Both the position numbers and the translations under genes were made by a program. The notes beneath the pieces are model-generated. The model worked only from the letters and a program-made list of their open reading frames with translations. It searched no databases and was not told where the DNA came from. DNA of 7,831 nt, taken from positions 1 through 7,831 of the forward strand of contig DAOUBT010000078.1 in NCBI GenBank assembly GCA_034432595.1. The letters run 5' to 3'. The stretch comes from DAOTZR01 sp034432595. GTDB taxonomy: Bacteria; Chloroflexota; Anaerolineae; B4-G1; SLSP01. This document shows positions 5,999-7,831 of the stretch, one piece after another; the first letter of the stretch is position 1, and each line of letters starts with the position of its first letter.

Positions 5999-6344
5999 GT
6001 TGGGTTTTGTAGCTATAGCGCTGCGGCGGCATGGGCCGGACTTCGGGTGGAAAATGGCTGTGGTCTCGGAGTTTAAGTGCGGCATGTGGGGTCAAGGATT
6101 GGCATGATTCTGTAAAGTGTTGTAGAATACAAATTAGACAGGGGATGATCTTTCCCGGAGCCGAAGACGAGCTTCTTACCCATCCCACTCACCGCTGTTC
6201 CGTTCTTAGAGGGGGCGCTATTTCTTCTGGCATCTCGGCGCTATCATCATCATCTCGTCTTGTTGGGCAGGGTGCATTGTTTAGAGATTGGTTGGGAAAA
6301 CAGGTTCAACCTTACGCCTGGGACTTAGCAGCCTGGAGGTCACC
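5999..6344. other. Intergenic region without a supported gene
   Basis: About 350 bases with no reading frame I would call a gene. It contains an 8-bp palindrome GCTATAGC (6012-6019), a promoter-like sequence (6099-6128), a direct repeat GGCGCTAT at 6214-6221 and 6237-6244, and a short CAT-type microrepeat near 6244-6253. The stretch from about 6130 to 6344 would be the 5' leader of the secreted protein gene. I recognised no riboswitch consensus in it. Confidence 0.6.
6099..6128 (+). promoter_or_regulatory. Probable promoter of the secreted protein gene
   Basis: TTGGCA at 6099-6104 is separated by 18 nt from TAGAAT at 6123-6128. Each hexamer has one mismatch to the sigma70 consensus. Transcription would begin near 6135, leaving an untranslated leader of about 210 nt. 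It lies downstream of the parA terminator, which agrees with a separate transcription unit. Confidence 0.55.
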
Positions 6345-7490
6345 ATGCGCATGAAATACGGAACGGTTTTGTTGATGCTTACCCTGGCGTTTACCGTTCG
6401 CGCGCTGGCCTTCGAAGGTGGGCCATCAGCAAGCGCCGAAAGGCACGGTGCGCTTTTAATCGCCGCGCCAAATTCGATGACAACGGTGGCGTATTCACAA
6501 CTCTATCTCCCTCTTGTTCTTCGTTCATACTCGCGCTCGTCGCCGGATATCTGTCGTTTTGATCCTGAATATGGGGTTGTGTTCGCTTCCGGTCTTGAAC
6601 GAAGTAACTGGTATCAATTAGCTAATCGTGGCAATTCAGGGTCAGTTTTGGCCCCTTATTTGCCCAATCGGGTATACTACACTTACCCTCAAAATACACG
6701 CCCTGTTACTGCGCCGGTTAAGATGGGGATATGGGCTTATGAGCATCAAAATCTCGCCAATACCCATGAACCGGCTACAGCTTTTAAATTTGCTTTGCCC
6801 CGTAGCGATGTGTACTATTGGCGTTTTTATCGGCAATATGAACCGGGGTATCAATTCACTTGCGAATCCAAGGCTTTTTCGATGTATGCACACAATCCCA
6901 TCACGTTTTCATTGCCTGCGGGAACACGGCCTGACGGAACTAACGAAGTGAGTTGTTTCCTGCAGATCATGCCTAATTGCTGGTACGATAACCGGGCTAT
7001 GACCCGTCGTTGCTTTGATACTGAAGGCGTATTCGATCGTGGTGAACCGGTGATGTATTGCTATCATCTGGACCAGCCTACAGGTTACGGGGAGAAGTTG
7101 CGGCAGAACATCGGCAATGTGAGGTATATCACAGGGGGTGAATGGATTGATTTTCAAATGATGATGAAGATGAATACACCTGGTCAGGCAGATGGCGAAG
7201 TAAGGCTGTGGATTAATGGTGAGCTGAAGATGGCTTACACCGCCCTTCGTTTCCGCACCATTCCAGAACTGCAATTAAACGCCGTGGCCACAGGTGGATA
7301 TATTGGCGGTACTTGTACCAGTGAACGCGATCAGAAAATCTGGGATGATCATTATATGGTTGCCAAGCGCTTTATTGATGATGCGATGTTCAGTCAGATA
7401 TGCGAAACCAAGACCGAATGGTTCGATACGGGCATCGTTTACGGCTGGGATGTGGAGCGCCAATGTTGGCCAGGCGTGACGTGTCCGTGA
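6345..7490 (+). CDS. Secreted polysaccharide lyase 14-like protein
   Basis: A predicted exported protein of 381 residues. The signal peptide has a basic start (MRMK), a hydrophobic core and a likely cut after ALA (residue 22). A YLPLVLR tract follows at 54-60, a style I associate with secreted Chloroflexota proteins. The body shows GGEWIDFQMMMKMNTPGQADG and then VRLWINGELKMAY...LRFR (264-304), and DQKIWDDHYMVAKR (329-342). This pattern is that of concanavalin-like jelly-roll polysaccharide lyases related to family PL14 and glucuronan/alginate lyases. Ten cysteines suggest disulfides outside the cell. I cannot assign catalytic residues or substrate, so it could be a binding protein. GGAGGT at 6335-6340 supports ATG 6345 or ATG 6351; the first is used here. 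Base composition is clearly lower in GC than the parA side. Confidence 0.8.
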   Translation: MRMKYGTVLLMLTLAFTVRALAFEGGPSASAERHGALLIAAPNSMTTVAYSQLYLPLVLRSYSRSSPDICRFDPEYGVVFASGLERSNWYQLANRGNSGSVLAPYLPNRVYYTYPQNTRPVTAPVKMGIWAYEHQNLANTHEPATAFKFALPRSDVYYWRFYRQYEPGYQFTCESKAFSMYAHNPITFSLPAGTRPDGTNEVSCFLQIMPNCWYDNRAMTRRCFDTEGVFDRGEPVMYCYHLDQPTGYGEKLRQNIGNVRYITGGEWIDFQMMMKMNTPGQADGEVRLWINGELKMAYTALRFRTIPELQLNAVATGGYIGGTCTSERDQKIWDDHYMVAKRFIDDAMFSQICETKTEWFDTGIVYGWDVERQCWPGVTCP

Positions 7491-7506
7491 CACGGTGATG
7501 GTTTTT
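7480..7506 (+). terminator. Weak terminator-like hairpin at the end of the secreted protein gene
   Basis: CGTGTC (7480-7485) pairs with GACACG (7489-7494) around a 3-nt loop and overlaps the stop codon. Five T occur at 7502-7506, but seven bases after the stem, so it is a poor match to a standard intrinsic terminator. The following small ORF may therefore be on the same transcript. Confidence 0.25.
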
Positions 7507-7615
7507 GGGGGATTCTCACCTGTCTCATGCAGGGTGATGAATGTCAGTTCCTCTCGATGGGGAGCAGAAAACAACGTGTTAGCCCGTTTTATCTGGTCTT
7601 AAGGAGAAGCTGGGA

Positions 7616-7792
7616 ATGAATAAGCTTATAAAAGCTGGCGGTATAGGTTTCCTGTTTATCGTAATCACCTGTATTGGAGCATTCATTATCGAAGCCCAGA
7701 CCAAAATTTTTCGACGTGCTTATGACAACTTCATTTTGGACGTAACTGCTCACCCTGATGGGACGGCGTGCGGCGCAAGGAATGCAGGATAG
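7616..7792 (+). CDS. Small membrane-anchored hypothetical protein, possibly a broken gene
   Basis: A 58-residue frame with a well-placed ribosome binding site (AAGGAG at 7601-7606, 9 nt before ATG). The N terminus MNKLIKAGG is followed by a hydrophobic stretch GIGFLFIVITCIGAFII (about 9-25), then a polar tail, which fits a signal anchor with the tail outside. I do not recognise a family. The last dozen residues (DGTACGARNAG) look unlike the rest. Another frame is open from about 7757 to the window end (WDGVRRKECRIEWHTVQG), so the gene may be frameshifted or may simply be short. It follows the secreted protein gene by 125 nt, and nothing in the sequence links their functions. Confidence 0.5.
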   Translation: MNKLIKAGGIGFLFIVITCIGAFIIEAQTKIFRRAYDNFILDVTAHPDGTACGARNAG

Positions 7793-7831
7793 AATGGCAC
7801 ACCGTCCAAGGCCATTTGGAGTGCATCGAGC

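Noticed and set aside
5682..6188. A 168-residue - strand frame spanning the parA end and the terminator
   Set aside because: It reads through a strong terminator and antisense to conserved parA motifs, so it is a shadow.
6300..6344. GGTTCAACC and nearby bases as a tRNA T-arm or riboswitch
   Set aside because: No acceptor stem, anticodon arm or known riboswitch core can be assembled around it.
6031..6354. A 107-residue frame in the intergenic region
   Set aside because: It runs over the predicted promoter and into the next gene's start, lacks a ribosome binding site and has no recognisable features.

Overview
The window looks like bacterial chromosome, with a conserved housekeeping block on the + strand followed by a more variable, AT-richer tail. 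The first gene order is rpmH, rnpA, yidD, [beta-propeller lipoprotein], yidC, jag/khpB, [PfkB kinase], parA. Three features point to a Chloroflexota-like (Anaerolineae-like) organism: a short YidC without the large periplasmic domain of proteobacteria, a Jag/KhpB protein, and a secreted protein carrying a YLPLVLR tract just after its signal peptide. This placement is an inference from gene order and protein style, not from a search.

Layout. Positions 1-166 are non-coding and hold degenerate 37-bp-spaced repeats and several inverted repeats. A clear sigma70-type promoter (TTGACG, 16 nt, TATAAT) at 167-194 precedes a leader of about 100 nt containing a GC-rich hairpin plus a short T-run, then rpmH (308-514). 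rnpA (550-885) overlaps yidD (882-1091) by four bases. A lipoprotein with eight PQQ/BamB-like propeller repeats (1107-2243), yidC (2261-3103) and jag (3113-4315) follow with gaps of only 9-17 nt. A PfkB-family kinase (4315-5142) and a Soj-type parA (5142-5954) follow, each sharing one base with the gene before it. A strong intrinsic terminator (5969-5998) closes the block, so 308-5954 can be read as one transcription unit.

How the genes relate. L34 and the RNase P protein serve translation and tRNA processing. YidD and YidC serve membrane protein insertion, and KhpB is an RNA-binding partner often encoded next to YidC. The propeller lipoprotein sits where an extracytoplasmic helper of the YidC/Sec route might be expected, but this is only a positional inference. 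ParA normally works with ParB and parS; no parB is visible in the window.

After the terminator, 5999-6344 is non-coding with a plausible promoter. It is followed by a secreted, cysteine-rich protein with polysaccharide-lyase-14-like features (6345-7490). A small membrane-anchored ORF with a good ribosome binding site (7616-7792) comes next, possibly a frameshifted or truncated gene. No CRISPR array, transposase, tRNA, rRNA or defence system was seen. The most distinctive items are the propeller lipoprotein inside the yidD-yidC block, the 39-bp in-frame repeat in jag, the pfkB-parA coupling without parB, and the structured region upstream of rpmH.
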